Below are positions 23,501-35,500 of a stretch of DNA of 64,000 bases, one piece after another. The DNA is from Notospermus geniculatus (Eukaryota; Nemertea; Pilidiophora; Heteronemertea; Lineidae). The stretch lies in contig NMRB01000074.1 of the NCBI GenBank assembly GCA_002633025.1, positions 608,315 to 672,314 on the forward strand. The letters run 5' to 3'. The number at the start of each line of letters is the position of its first letter. Position 1 is the first letter of the stretch. Position numbers and translations under genes: made by a program. The notes beneath the pieces are model-generated. The model was not told where the DNA came from. It saw only the letters and a program-made list of their open reading frames with translations, and did not search any database.

Positions 23501-26500
23501 TATCTTAAGCATGCTGACAGCCTGCTCCCCCCTGCGGCTTACCTCTGCAGTATGGCTGGAGGGTTGGGGTGTCTCGCACCTCCTGCTGGGTAATGTACAT
23601 GCAGTGTCTGTGTGCTAGGGTTGTACCTGTATGTCCCCCGTTGACGGAATCCTCCGTGGCGATGAATCCTGGCTGCCATTGTCCCAGAGACCGACTGTCC
23701 TTCAGGATGGCGGACGAGAAGAGGATGATTGGCCGTGACGTTGCTCGGAGCTGGCGGAACTGACGGAATGACAGTGTCATTTGTGTTTGTGTCGCCATCA
23801 TGAAGTGATATGGGAAGTTGTTGGTATGTACGGATATGGGCATTGTCCACAATCAACTGACCTGGAACAGCAACACAGATGTTAACATAAAATTTGAGAG
23901 ACAAAAACAAGAACACGGAATCAGGAAAGGTAGATGCGTAGCTCGTACTGTCAGAGAACAAGTTTCACTCACAAAATATCAGTGAGAGAGTTCAATAGTT
24001 TCATCACACAGTAAGGACTATAAACTGTCTAGGACTAGACATTAGTGGGAATCTCATATGAAAGTTCCACAGAACGATTCTCAATATCACTCTTACCTTG
24101 TGGGAACATGTCTTCAAGATGTACCAGGAGGTCATGGTCATCGCTCATTCGTACCATAGACTCCTCAAAGTCTTGGTAATCATCATTATCAGCCTCCATA
24201 TCAGACCCCTCATCATCTTCATCTTCCTCTTCCTCATCCTCATCATCCTCTTCATCAGCAGCATCTTCATCATCATCATTCACGTCATCTTCGTCGTCGT
24301 CATCATCGTGACCATCATGTTCGTCATCTTCTGTATCGGACGCACTTGAGTGATCATCGTGGTGGTCACCTGAATGATGTAATAAAATCAGTCAAGTTAT
24401 CTTGTCGTTGGGTAGGCCTAGCCGCCCAAGAAAGGAGGCGACACCCTCAGAGAACAAGATGTCACTCACAAACATCAGTGAGAGAGTTCAAACATTTCAT
24501 CATGAGGTGCCTTTCGATAATAACCACTAGAACGATATACACTGTACTGCATTCACAAATCACACAGATTCAGCTGCCTTCAATCTCCAATCACATGGGT
24601 TTCAGTCACAAACACATGGAAATAGGCTCAGTAATCTGTGGTAGTATGCTGACTGATCTCACCTCCAAGATGTTCTGCGACCTCGTCATCGGAGAACTCC
24701 TGACTGACCATCTGAGAATCATGGCGGTCGTCAATCACTACATGGTCGTCCTCATCATCGTCATCACCACCACGGGACGATGCTGTATTCGTCGTTTCTG
24801 AAGCACAATGTTATTATCAAAGACCACGTCTGCACGACATATCAATCTTGTACATTCTACAGTCCCTTTTATTCTCCAGATGGTCATATCAGTTCTCCAA
24901 GGTGTGAACCCACAGAGTATCACAAGGATACTAGTGAAAGATAAGAAATTCATCATGTATGACCTATGCATTGTGACCTATCATTAAAGGTCAAATGTTT
25001 GACTTCATCATACATGTACAGGTATGACTGCTACAGAGATGATATTCAGAGAAGACTATGTGGCAAACAGATCAATTCAAGGGTTTGAACACTGCTTGTG
25101 GCATGAAGCGACAGCCAGAAAGCTGACCCTTTTGACATGGTATCCAAATGACTACAGTGCTGGACGCAATGATCCCGGAACCCGCCGACGGCGGCAGCAC
25201 ACGACGAAGGCCTTTATGGATCGCTACTGATATTTTTATAGTGTAGGTGATTTTCGGGTTTGTAGCTCATAGGCGTTCGTTTGGTACCAAGGGGATGAAG
25301 TTGCTCGTTGTAATGGCTGCCCATCAGTAGATAATTAGGAAAGATGTAGATAGTGACTCTTACTGTGGAGAAAGCGATGTTGGATTTAAAGATATTTGGG
25401 TGTTTTTGGAGATGCACAAGTANNNNNNNNNNNNNNNNNNNNNNNNNNNNNNNGTCTTGGTAATCATCATTATCAGCCTCCATATCAGACCCCTCATCAT
25501 CTTCATCTTCCTCTTCCTCATCCTCATCATCCTCTTCATCAGCAGCATCTTCATCATCATCATTCACGTCATCTTCGTCGTCGTCATCATCGTGACCATC
25601 ATGTTCGTCATCTTCTGTATCTGACGCACTTGAGTGATCATCATGGTGGTCACCTGAATGATGTAATAAAATCAGTTATCTTGTCGTTGGGTAGGCCTAG
25701 CCCCCAAGAAAGGGGGTGACACCCTCAGAGAACAAGATGTCACTCACAAACATCAGTGAGAGAGTTCAAACATTTCATCATGTAGTGCCTTTCGATAATA
25801 ACCACTACAACGATATACACTGTACTGCATTCACAAGTCACACAGATTCAGCTGCCTTCAAACTCCAATCACATGGGTTTCAGTCACAAACACATGGAAA
25901 TAGGCCCAGTAATCTGTGGTAGTATGCTGACTGATCTCACCTCCAAGATGTTCTGCGACCTCGTCATCGGAGAACTCCTGACTGACCATCTGAGAATCAT
26001 GGCGGTCGTCAATCACCACATGGTCGTCCTCATCATCGTCGTCACCACCACGGGACGATGCTGTATTCGTCGTTTCTGAAGCACAATGTTATTATCAAAG
26101 ACCACGTCTGCACGACATATCAATCTTGTACATTCTACAGTCCCTTTTATTCTCCAGATGGTCATATCAGTTCTCCAAGGTATGAACCCACAGAGTATCA
26201 CAAGGATACTAGTGAAAGATAAGAAATTCATCATGTATGACCTATGCATTGTGACCTATCATAAAAGGTCAAATGTTTGACTTCATCATACATGTACAGG
26301 TATGACTGCTACAGAGATGATATTCAGAGAAGACTATGTGGCAAACAGATCAATTCAAGGGTTTGAACACTGCTTGTGGCATGAAGCTACAGCCAGAAAG
26401 CTGACCCTTTTGACGTGGTATCCAAATGACTACAGTGCTGGATCAGAGAACAGTACAAGTAGAAGTAAAAGGTGACCAAGCCTACCTGTCATGATGATCT

Positions 26501-29500
26501 CCCCTAACACCTGTTCCACAGCATCAGCTGGATTATTCCTGTTGAACAATTCATCCAAAACCTCCTCCAGTTCTTCCACTTGAGTATCCTGGTTCGGCTC
26601 CACAGCATCCAGTGGCTCAGCCTCCTCAAGATCCCTGTGGTTTTCTTGACTTTCTGTCACATCTTCTATGTGGATGTCCTGGATGTCTCTACATTCATTA
26701 TCGTTGTTCTCAAGGGAAGGATTCCGCTCAGCATCTGATGAAAACAAGGAATAACCGTCTGAACTGATGAGCAAATACTGAACCCTTCCAACAGAGCGAC
26801 AACATGTAGATGTATTCCAGTGACCACCCAGTAAAGATACCCGCAGCATTGACAACTGAGGCAAGCATACTGCTGTGCAAGGCGGAAAGGTCGTATAAGG
26901 GAGGAAATCAGAGCAACTGCTAAACTCGACATACAAATGTAAACACCGGAATTTACAAATAGACAATCTGACATCCAAAAGGTGCCATCTTCCAAAATCT
27001 ACTTACCTGTAATAGGATTGTTTTCAGCCACCTCATCAACAATCCCCTCAGCAGTGGACTCATCAGTAGGATTCTTCGCCTTGTTCTTGTTGGGAACAGT
27101 CTGTGGCTGATTCACAATCCTCGACAGTGTCTCCAGTGGTTTCAGAGCACAGTTCACCGTATTCGCCATGTTTGGAGAGGACAAGTCGAGACTATGAGGT
27201 ATCCGTGCCAAGTCCACAACAATGCCACGCTTCACAAGAATCTTGACTATGTTATTCATCGTTGCCTGTTGACCCTTGAAAACTTGATTCTGCATCTTAC
27301 CAGGGTTGGCACCGGCATCAATCATCGTACTGACAATATTCGTCAAGGCCTGAATCTTCGCATGCTTTTCAGAACTTTCAGGCAGACACAACGCTCGCTG
27401 CAAGGCTGACTTGACTTCGTTTACTAACACAGCCTGGGCATCTGGACAGTTGTTACATGCTGCCATGCTGGCTATGAGCACACGGGCTAGAGCAGGACAG
27501 TCTTTATCTCCGCATGTTTGAGACGCTGGGAGTAGGTTGTCCAAGATGAAAGCAAGGACTGAACATTCCTGTAACAGAGAATAAAGATGTCCTCAGTCAA
27601 ATGATGTACGTGTAGGGCCTAAATCGTTCCTCTCAAGGTCAAACTGAAGGTCAAATCAGTTCTCCAAGGTGAATCCCATCATTGTGATGAACTAGGGAGA
27701 CAAAGAAGTGTCATCATTCTTGACCATCAGAAGTCGTGAAACGTCTGCCAAGATCATCTAGACTTTGGCCGTTTTTAGCAACAGCACACACACAGAGGGC
27801 ACGCAATGGTTGGGTCACTGCCTACAAACAGGGCGTTGGAGACTTCTGCAGACCTTAAAACAAGGCCAAGATGAGTCCTTACCTCAGTGACAAGCTCGGT
27901 CAATCCAGCAGGGTAAGTATGCTGAGCAATGAGCAGTGCACATGGCGTATACGACCGCACCAACTCAGCCAGCAGTCTCAAGATGGCTGCCTTGGGTAGC
28001 AAAGGCCGTGTCTTCTTCATTTCTTCGGCAGTCTTGGCATCTTTAGCACCATCTTTTGTCGAATCGGTCCCTTCAGTTCCTTCAGCAACAGCCAATGGAT
28101 TCTGAAAATATACAACTCGCACTCAGAATCACACTTTTCACACATTTGCCTTCAACGGACAAGGGGGTGGGGGTGGGGAGTGGGCGCTGATCTGAACCTA
28201 CATCACGTGCAGTCGTAAACCAATGAGTTATTTACCATTCCTGGCTGTGTGCTGCTCTCGTCATCCTGTGATGGCAGGTCAAGGGCACTACCCTGCCTGA
28301 CCATCCCCGTCCTGTCATTGATGTCCCTTGTGACCTCGCTCACCACCTCCTGTATCGCCTCAGCAAGAGTTTGTGCTGGTTTTACTTCGTTGCTGTTACT
28401 GGATGTGCCTGAAAGGAAAACACAGTCTCTTACTTGGTTTTCTTGATCAAATCCTGTTGGAGAAAACCAAAGATTTTTATTGGGAGCACATTTACTGCAG
28501 ATCAACGGACCTAGTAGTCAAGGTCCTAACAACTGAAACAATATCAGCAAAACAGATGATTTGACATGTTACACCACCCAAGGTGGGAATGGGAGTTGGG
28601 ATTCTAATGTACTTACTCTCTTCCTTCAGCCAGGTATACTTGGATGCAAGAGCATTCAGTAATTCAAATATGACATCACGACTTGTCCCTTCTAATGTCA
28701 GTTGCTTTTGTTGACCAAGAGGTGGGATTTTCAGAATCTGGGCAGCATTAGGCCCGACATAACGTGACTCGTCTTCACTTTTAGAAAGAGGCGGTGGTGG
28801 CGGGATGATAATTCTGAACACATCTTTGACGACGCATTTGAACAGTTCGGGATTACGGCAAGCAGCAGGTCCGAGGACACGGAGGACATAATGCATCTCT
28901 ACTGCGCCCAAGCTGCGCTGAGAAACACCGGTCACAGTTGAATTGTTGCCCTGAGCTGGACTTCTCACCACCTGCAGAGAAAATCCAAATTAAACATGTA
29001 ATGAAAGGCATAAAGCATTAGCAATATGATTGAAAAGACAAGATGCTTTATAAACCGATGAAAAATTTGTCAAGAAACCTGTAGACACCTCACCTTTTCC
29101 ATAGTCATCCTCAACACGGTTGGTTCTTCCAACACGTGTCTCAACAGTAACGTAGCCAGAGAAGTAAAGCCTTGAAAGGCTGACGCCTGCGTCAGGCTGA
29201 GAAGCAGCTTTGGACCACCGAGTTCAGAAAATATCAGGGCGTATTTGTGGTCTCGGGTGAGACGAAGGCAGACACGCAGGGTGGCATGGAGGGTCTCTGC
29301 TTCTACTGGAATACTCAGGAGGCCAACAGCAGATCTGAAATGTACATACAAACAATATAACCATTGACAAGACCCCACTGAAATCATGGAATCTCTGAGG
29401 ATTTATGAATACCAGCATCAGACCTGTTGAGCTTGAACACACATGGGAATTCATGGCTTGGTTGTAAATTGCATCATCACTGGTAATGAAAGGAGCACAG

Positions 29501-32500
29501 GTGAATCTTGCGAAGAATCACCATCACGAAACAGAAAACACACCTTACAATACTTGTGTATTGGTCAGGAGTTAACCCTTGGACTATCTTGATCGGTGCG
29601 ACGTCTACTTTCTTGTCTGACGATGTCGCTGCAGTCTCTTCAACGTCCATTTTTTCATCTGTGAAGGAAGAGATATAGAGTTGTAGAGATAAAGTGAGAT
29701 TTTCAAGTTTCAATCCATGACAACACTAAGATATGACTTATAACATTAGTAAGATAATTTCACGACATACGTTCTGTTTTCTCCTTCCCATCAGTTGCTT
29801 CCTTCTTCTCTTTCTCCTTCGCATTCTGTTTCTGTTTCTCTTCCTTCGTCGGCAGTGCCAACATGATTGGACGCCGATTACCGGTTTCCTCATTCACCTG
29901 CACCATCGTGTTGAAATGAACCGTGTATCTCCTCCTGCCAGCGGTGAACCGTATGTTTGTCTCACCAGTACGGTATGCATCGTCGATTGTCTTGTTATTC
30001 CCGGCGCTGTAGGTACACCACCTTCCGCTCCGGTCGTCAAACCATTTCCACACATGGACAGGACCCTGGGTGATGGAAGGGGAATTGAACTTTTAGTCAC
30101 TGACTGACATATAATGGGCTACAGTATCAACGAAATCACTGTAAACATGCAGATGCCAGTGTCAGGCCCAGGCCCAGCTCTGGACCACAAAAATCAGCAA
30201 ATACACAGGGAGAATGGAGGGTGCCATACCAACAGCAGATCTGAAATGCGCACACACAACCATTTTAACCCTTGTAAGTTGCTTTCCTGGAGAATAAATA
30301 GAGTACCAGCATCAGATCTATTGAGACTGAACACACACAGGAGTTCATGGGTTCTTTGTTAAATTCATCATCACTGGTACTGAACAGAACACAATACACA
30401 TATGTACAGGTGAAACCAACAGGTGGAAGATCGTATGTACCAGAAGAGATTCCACTTCAGCTTTTCTTCTAGATGTAATTGATATCTTCTCAAACTGATC
30501 TATAAGCAACATCAGAGGAGCCAACCACCTGGAAAAGAAGATTGAATTTCGAGTTAAACACATCTTGCTGGCTTTTTTACACACATAAATATCTACTTAT
30601 GGAACCTGGAACTCACAAAGAGGAGGCCGGAGTACCCTTTCAAGGAAGATTCAAAGTACACTGCAAGCATCAGACCTGTTGAGCTTGAACACACATGGTT
30701 GTTCATGGTTGTGTTATAGAATTCATCATTTCTTGCAATTCCATCCTCTTTGTCTCTGCCTCGAAGCACACAGCGAAATTCACCTCTCAGTGAAATTCGT
30801 TTCCTCAATAATGACACTTACTTCGGTGTAGAGGCCTCCTTTGCAGCAGAAAGACAGCGTTGAGCAGCATCCAAAGCTCGCACCAGTAGTTCAAGCAGCC
30901 CGCTTGATTCCACAGCCTCAGCACAGGGCATCTTCATCTCCTCGAACGTTAAACTTAGCAGGTGTAACCTTACAGCAAGTTTGGTGGCCTCGGGAACTGA
31001 GGAGAGCTGGTTGGCCCATTCTAAGACACTACATGTATCAGATGTGGTCAGGGGAGCAGCCACCTTCACTAGTTTATTGGCGTAGTCAGACACCTGGAAT
31101 AGAGACAAGTTGTTTATTGCTTTGCTGAGCAAGCAGGCGGGCACACATTACCCAGTATGTACTTTGATAGAGTAGAAGTGGTACATGTAATTGTACTGGA
31201 TCTCACTCATCAGCCACTCAAGAGTACACTGCAAGCATCAGACCTGTTGAGCTTGAACACACACGGTTGTTCATGGTTGTGTTATAGAATTCATCATCAC
31301 TTGCAATGCCACTGTCTTTGCCTTCAGTACATTGATGCACACATGACATTCACCTCTGGAAATTCAAATGTAAATTGAGTGTCCTAGAACAGAGGACTTG
31401 TTTTCAAGGAAGACTGATCTCCATCCTAAAACCAGACTCAGTCAGCAGTACAATTTGGCAACAGAAGAGCCCAGAGCACTGTCTGCACACTGGGGCCATT
31501 TCTGCATGACAAGTTACTCTACATACCTCCTTCACTAGATTAGCAAGAATGCTGTTCCTCCACTTGTCACCGTTCCTATTCGTAATAACAACTAAAAGAT
31601 CACAGACACGATAAACAGTTTCGGGTAAAGAGTCCAGCAGTTTTAAGCACCCAGCCATCACATTGTTAGTGAAATGATCAAGCACGTCCTTCTCCAGTGG
31701 AGTCTCTTCCACATTGTTTTCCTCTTCTAACCTTTTATCTTCATCGTTTTTCTTGTCCAACTAAAAGAAAGGACAATTTTAAGTTGTTGGCATAATTAAG
31801 AATGCTGAAAAGCTCAGCCACTTTCAAGCGACATCACATACAATACATTTGGACAAACTGAAGTGACAATCTTGCAGGCTGTATTCCCCGTTATTTTGCT
31901 AAAGGTTTCCTCAGCAGGTTTCTTAAACTAAATGGAATTTGGACACCTAGGTTGACTTCAGAAGCTGAAGCTAGGATAGGAAGTAATCTCAATGAAATAT
32001 AGGAGATTCCCACAAAATCATACTGGTGGCAGTGCTTCTGCAATGCAGAGTGGGACACCAAAGTTGCAAGAGGTGAATCCCTGGGAATGAATAAAGCAGT
32101 AGGTGATATTAAAGCGATAGAGGGTCAACCTGCATTCATAATGGGGAACACAGTACCTGATCAGTCGATACCAGCACGTTCTCGCCAAGTGACATAGCGA
32201 TAGCACGCAGCATCTGGTCCTCTTCGGACAAGTCCATGTCAGGCACAATAGGTGGCTGAAAATGGAAACGTCCCGAGTTAGCACCAATACAGCATGGTTC
32301 CCAGGTGAAGGGGTAGGCCTACTTCCCCTCAAAACACCGAGTCTTGTCCACATTCACATTATGGTGAAACATGACATAAGAGTCAGGTAAAGAAGACATT
32401 GGGACAAATCTCTCAACTGAACAACTTTCAGGAAACTGAAGTAATATCAGTTGGTATGAGTAGTTTTAAATTGTTACCGTGGATGCTGCAGGGGTCCCAG

Positions 32501-35500
32501 GTACAGGTGGGGGATGTGAGAGAAGGTATTCTGTTGCCTGTTCCAGACTTGACGCATGTAGCAATGCTTCTAAACAGTGCTCGCGTGCGAAACCCATGTC
32601 CATCAACTGAAATAAAAGACATCAAGTTTGCAACGAATTGAAATCGACAGGGTATCAGAAAGTTCCAACAATTTGCCACCTGAGTTTCTACAAGGATCCT
32701 TCAGCTTCCCCATCATTTCAAACAGCATCGCCCACACATGTAGGTAATGTATGGCAATTTCAATGGCAAGCAACCAACCTGTTGAAGTTGTTCCTGATTG
32801 ACCTGGGGTTCCTCTGGTTCCTTGACAACTTTCGGGGCACCGGCGGTGGCTGGTGACTGAGAATCTTTCTCGTCTTGCTCTTTAGCCAGCTTCTCCTTGA
32901 TGGTTGCCTCGCCCTTGATGATGTGACAAAGTATGGCCAAGATCGACTCGGACATCCGACTACCATACACCTTCAATGGCTTCTTATCCCACAGGTACAT
33001 GATAGCATGGAATGCAGCCTGGATAAGGAAAGAACAATATGTGTACACTGCAAATTGCTCTTGAAGGGTGAATGTTGAATCCCATAGATGTTTGAATCTT
33101 TGCTGAGTAATCTCAGGGAAGTATACCTACCTTGTGCGTTTTAATCAGATACTGTAGTGGATTGAACGGCACAAATCCAGGCTGAGTTGACTTGGTGGGT
33201 AGGGTGTGGCGGGACTCGAGGACATTCTTGGTATTGACCATCTTTTCCACAAGCATCAACCATGCATCAAGGAATTCTCCCGTACCATCTGGAACAGAAA
33301 CACGGAAAGGTCAGAAGTCACGTATTCTAACAGCGAAGTCAAGTGATCTCATGAATCTATGGATAAAGATGAAACATGAAAGCCTCATAACTTACCAGGG
33401 AGATCTGTGCTTTCCAAACCATCGGAGAGAGAAACCCTTCCACCGCATGAGAGAGCCCAGTTGAAAGCCCTGAAATGATTGATCCGTGAATTAGTAACTG
33501 GCAATCATGATACCACAACCACTGTACTGCAAGCATCTGGAAGAGATGCCTCAGTGCTCATGACAAAATTTTCTGTACTTCCACAAAGACAGCACCTATG
33601 TGTAGTCAATTAAACTTACTCAAACAATGCATCCTGCCCTCCAGAGGACACAAACTTCTGCAACATGAGATGGTAAGGGTACTTCATTTCGTCAAACAAC
33701 ATAGGCGATGTGAAACCAACGGAACAGATGTAGAATGTTAACCTGAAATAAACAGACACAGATGAGTGTTGTACAGGAAAATTTCGTATGTAAAATAAGT
33801 TCTAGGGATTTGTCATGGGATTTCTCAGAAAATTTTGATGTCAACATCTATTTCAGACATATGCTTGTTCATGCCATCATTGAAATCCACGGACAAGATA
33901 AGCTACTGGCATACTGTTTTTCTTGACAGAAACCTAACTCAGGCTGAGATTCATCTTCACCGAAGTGAATAACATTCTGAAATACACAACCGATAATCTT
34001 TACTTACTGTAACTTTGGCACCGGGGATGTAGGTGGTGGCGTCCATGATAATCCATTGGCTAACAGCTTTGTCAGCGAGGATGCAACTGCCCTCGCAGCA
34101 GGAGTGGGGGCTATCGGCTGCGGCGGAAGCTGATGAGTTCGTCTCTGTCGAACATGTGAGCCAACACAAAGTTTCACGAGAAGTCCAAACAACTCCGCTA
34201 AGGCTCTTCCAAGTCGAGAAGATGCCGATAAAAGCGGTTTGATTTGCCGAATCTGAGCCTGAAGGGCCGGCGGAAGTTTGTTTTTCTTGGTTTCATTGTC
34301 TAGAGATGTCACATCATCCATTTCCATTGGACTAGGCACGGCGTTTTCCTGTGTTGTCAGAGATTCCATGGCAGCNAGATGTAGAATGTTAACCTGAAAT
34401 AAACAGACACACATGAGTGTTGTACAAGAAAATTTTGTATGTAAAATAAGTTCTAGGGATTTGTCTTGGGATTTCTCAGAAGATTTTGATGTCCACATTT
34501 ATTTCAGACATATGCTTGTTCATGCCATCATTGAAATCCACGGACAAGATAAGCTACTGGCGTACTGTTTTTCTTGACAGAATCCTAACTTAGGCTGAGA
34601 TTCATCTTCACCGAAGTGAATAACATTCTGAAATACACAACCGATAATCTTTACTTACTGTAACTTTGGCACCGGGGATGTAGGTGGTGGCGTCCATGAT
34701 AATCCATTGGCCAACAGCTTTGTCAGCGAGGATGCAACTGCCCTCGCAGCAGGAGTGGGGGCTATCGGCTGCGGCGGAAGCTGATGAGTTCGTCTCTGTC
34801 GAACATGTGAGCCAACACAAAGTTTCACGAGAAGTCCAAACAACTCCGCTAAGGCTCTTCCAAGTCGAGAAGATGCCGATAAAAGCGGTTTGATTTGCCG
34901 AATCTGAGCCTGAAGGGCCGGCGGAAGTTTGTTTTTCTTGGTTTCATTGTCTAGAGATGTCACATCATCCATTTCCATTGGACTAGGCACGGCGTTTTCC
35001 TGTGTTGTCAGAGATTCCATGGCAGCACTGACCCCATTGCTACCCATTTCTCCAGCACTGCGAGTAAGCGAGTGACTGGTTTCAGATGTAGGAGTCCCTT
35101 TTTCCTTTTCTTTTTCTGTCTTCATATCCTTTGGTAGAAGTTTCTCCATATCACACCTGCCGAATTCGCATCCAGGAGGCAGAATATTCTCACTGCATAA
35201 AGCAAGGAGTACTGTGCTTTCCCAAACCAAGGACGTGTACAGGCGACTCAGTCCCTTCAACACTTGGAGCCCGAGGTCTGAGCCCCAGTGGCTGACTGAT
35301 ATTGTCCGAATATCACTCTGAAAGAGACGGGCAAGATACTAAATGACATGATTCACTCCACGGACAATTCTCTTCCTCCTTTAAGTTCAAAAGTTTAGAT
35401 CACAACTGGCCAATAAATTTCTCAGCAAATATTTGTCAACACTTGATATCTGACATATGCTTGTTAAGCCATCATTGAAATGTACCAGCCAGTATCAAGG

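Larger units (their letters stand above)
24168..25166. repeat. Haplotype-duplicated block, copy 1
   Basis: Matches 25454-26444 with few differences, covering two HUWE1 exons, a U81-like and a family-4 snoRNA. Identity ends after TACAGTGCTGGA. The following 25167-25422 is unrelated, shares a motif with 7180-7235 inverted, and runs into a 31-N gap. Confidence 0.85.
25454..26444. repeat. Haplotype-duplicated block, copy 2
   Basis: Second copy of 24168-25166, starting at the N gap. This copy connects properly to the next HUWE1 exon (26486-26734). Confidence 0.85.
33734..34375. repeat. Haplotype-duplicated block, copy A
   Basis: Matches 34385-35026 with scattered single-base changes. The two are joined by a single N at 34376. 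It covers part of HUWE1 exon 21, a whole intron with a U27-like snoRNA, and part of exon 20. Confidence 0.88.

Noticed and set aside
32644-32722. Another C/D snoRNA in the intron before the UBA exon (AATGATGG...CTGA...CTGA)
   Set aside because: Boxes are present but no terminal stem forms and no rRNA guide was recognised; kept out as too weak.
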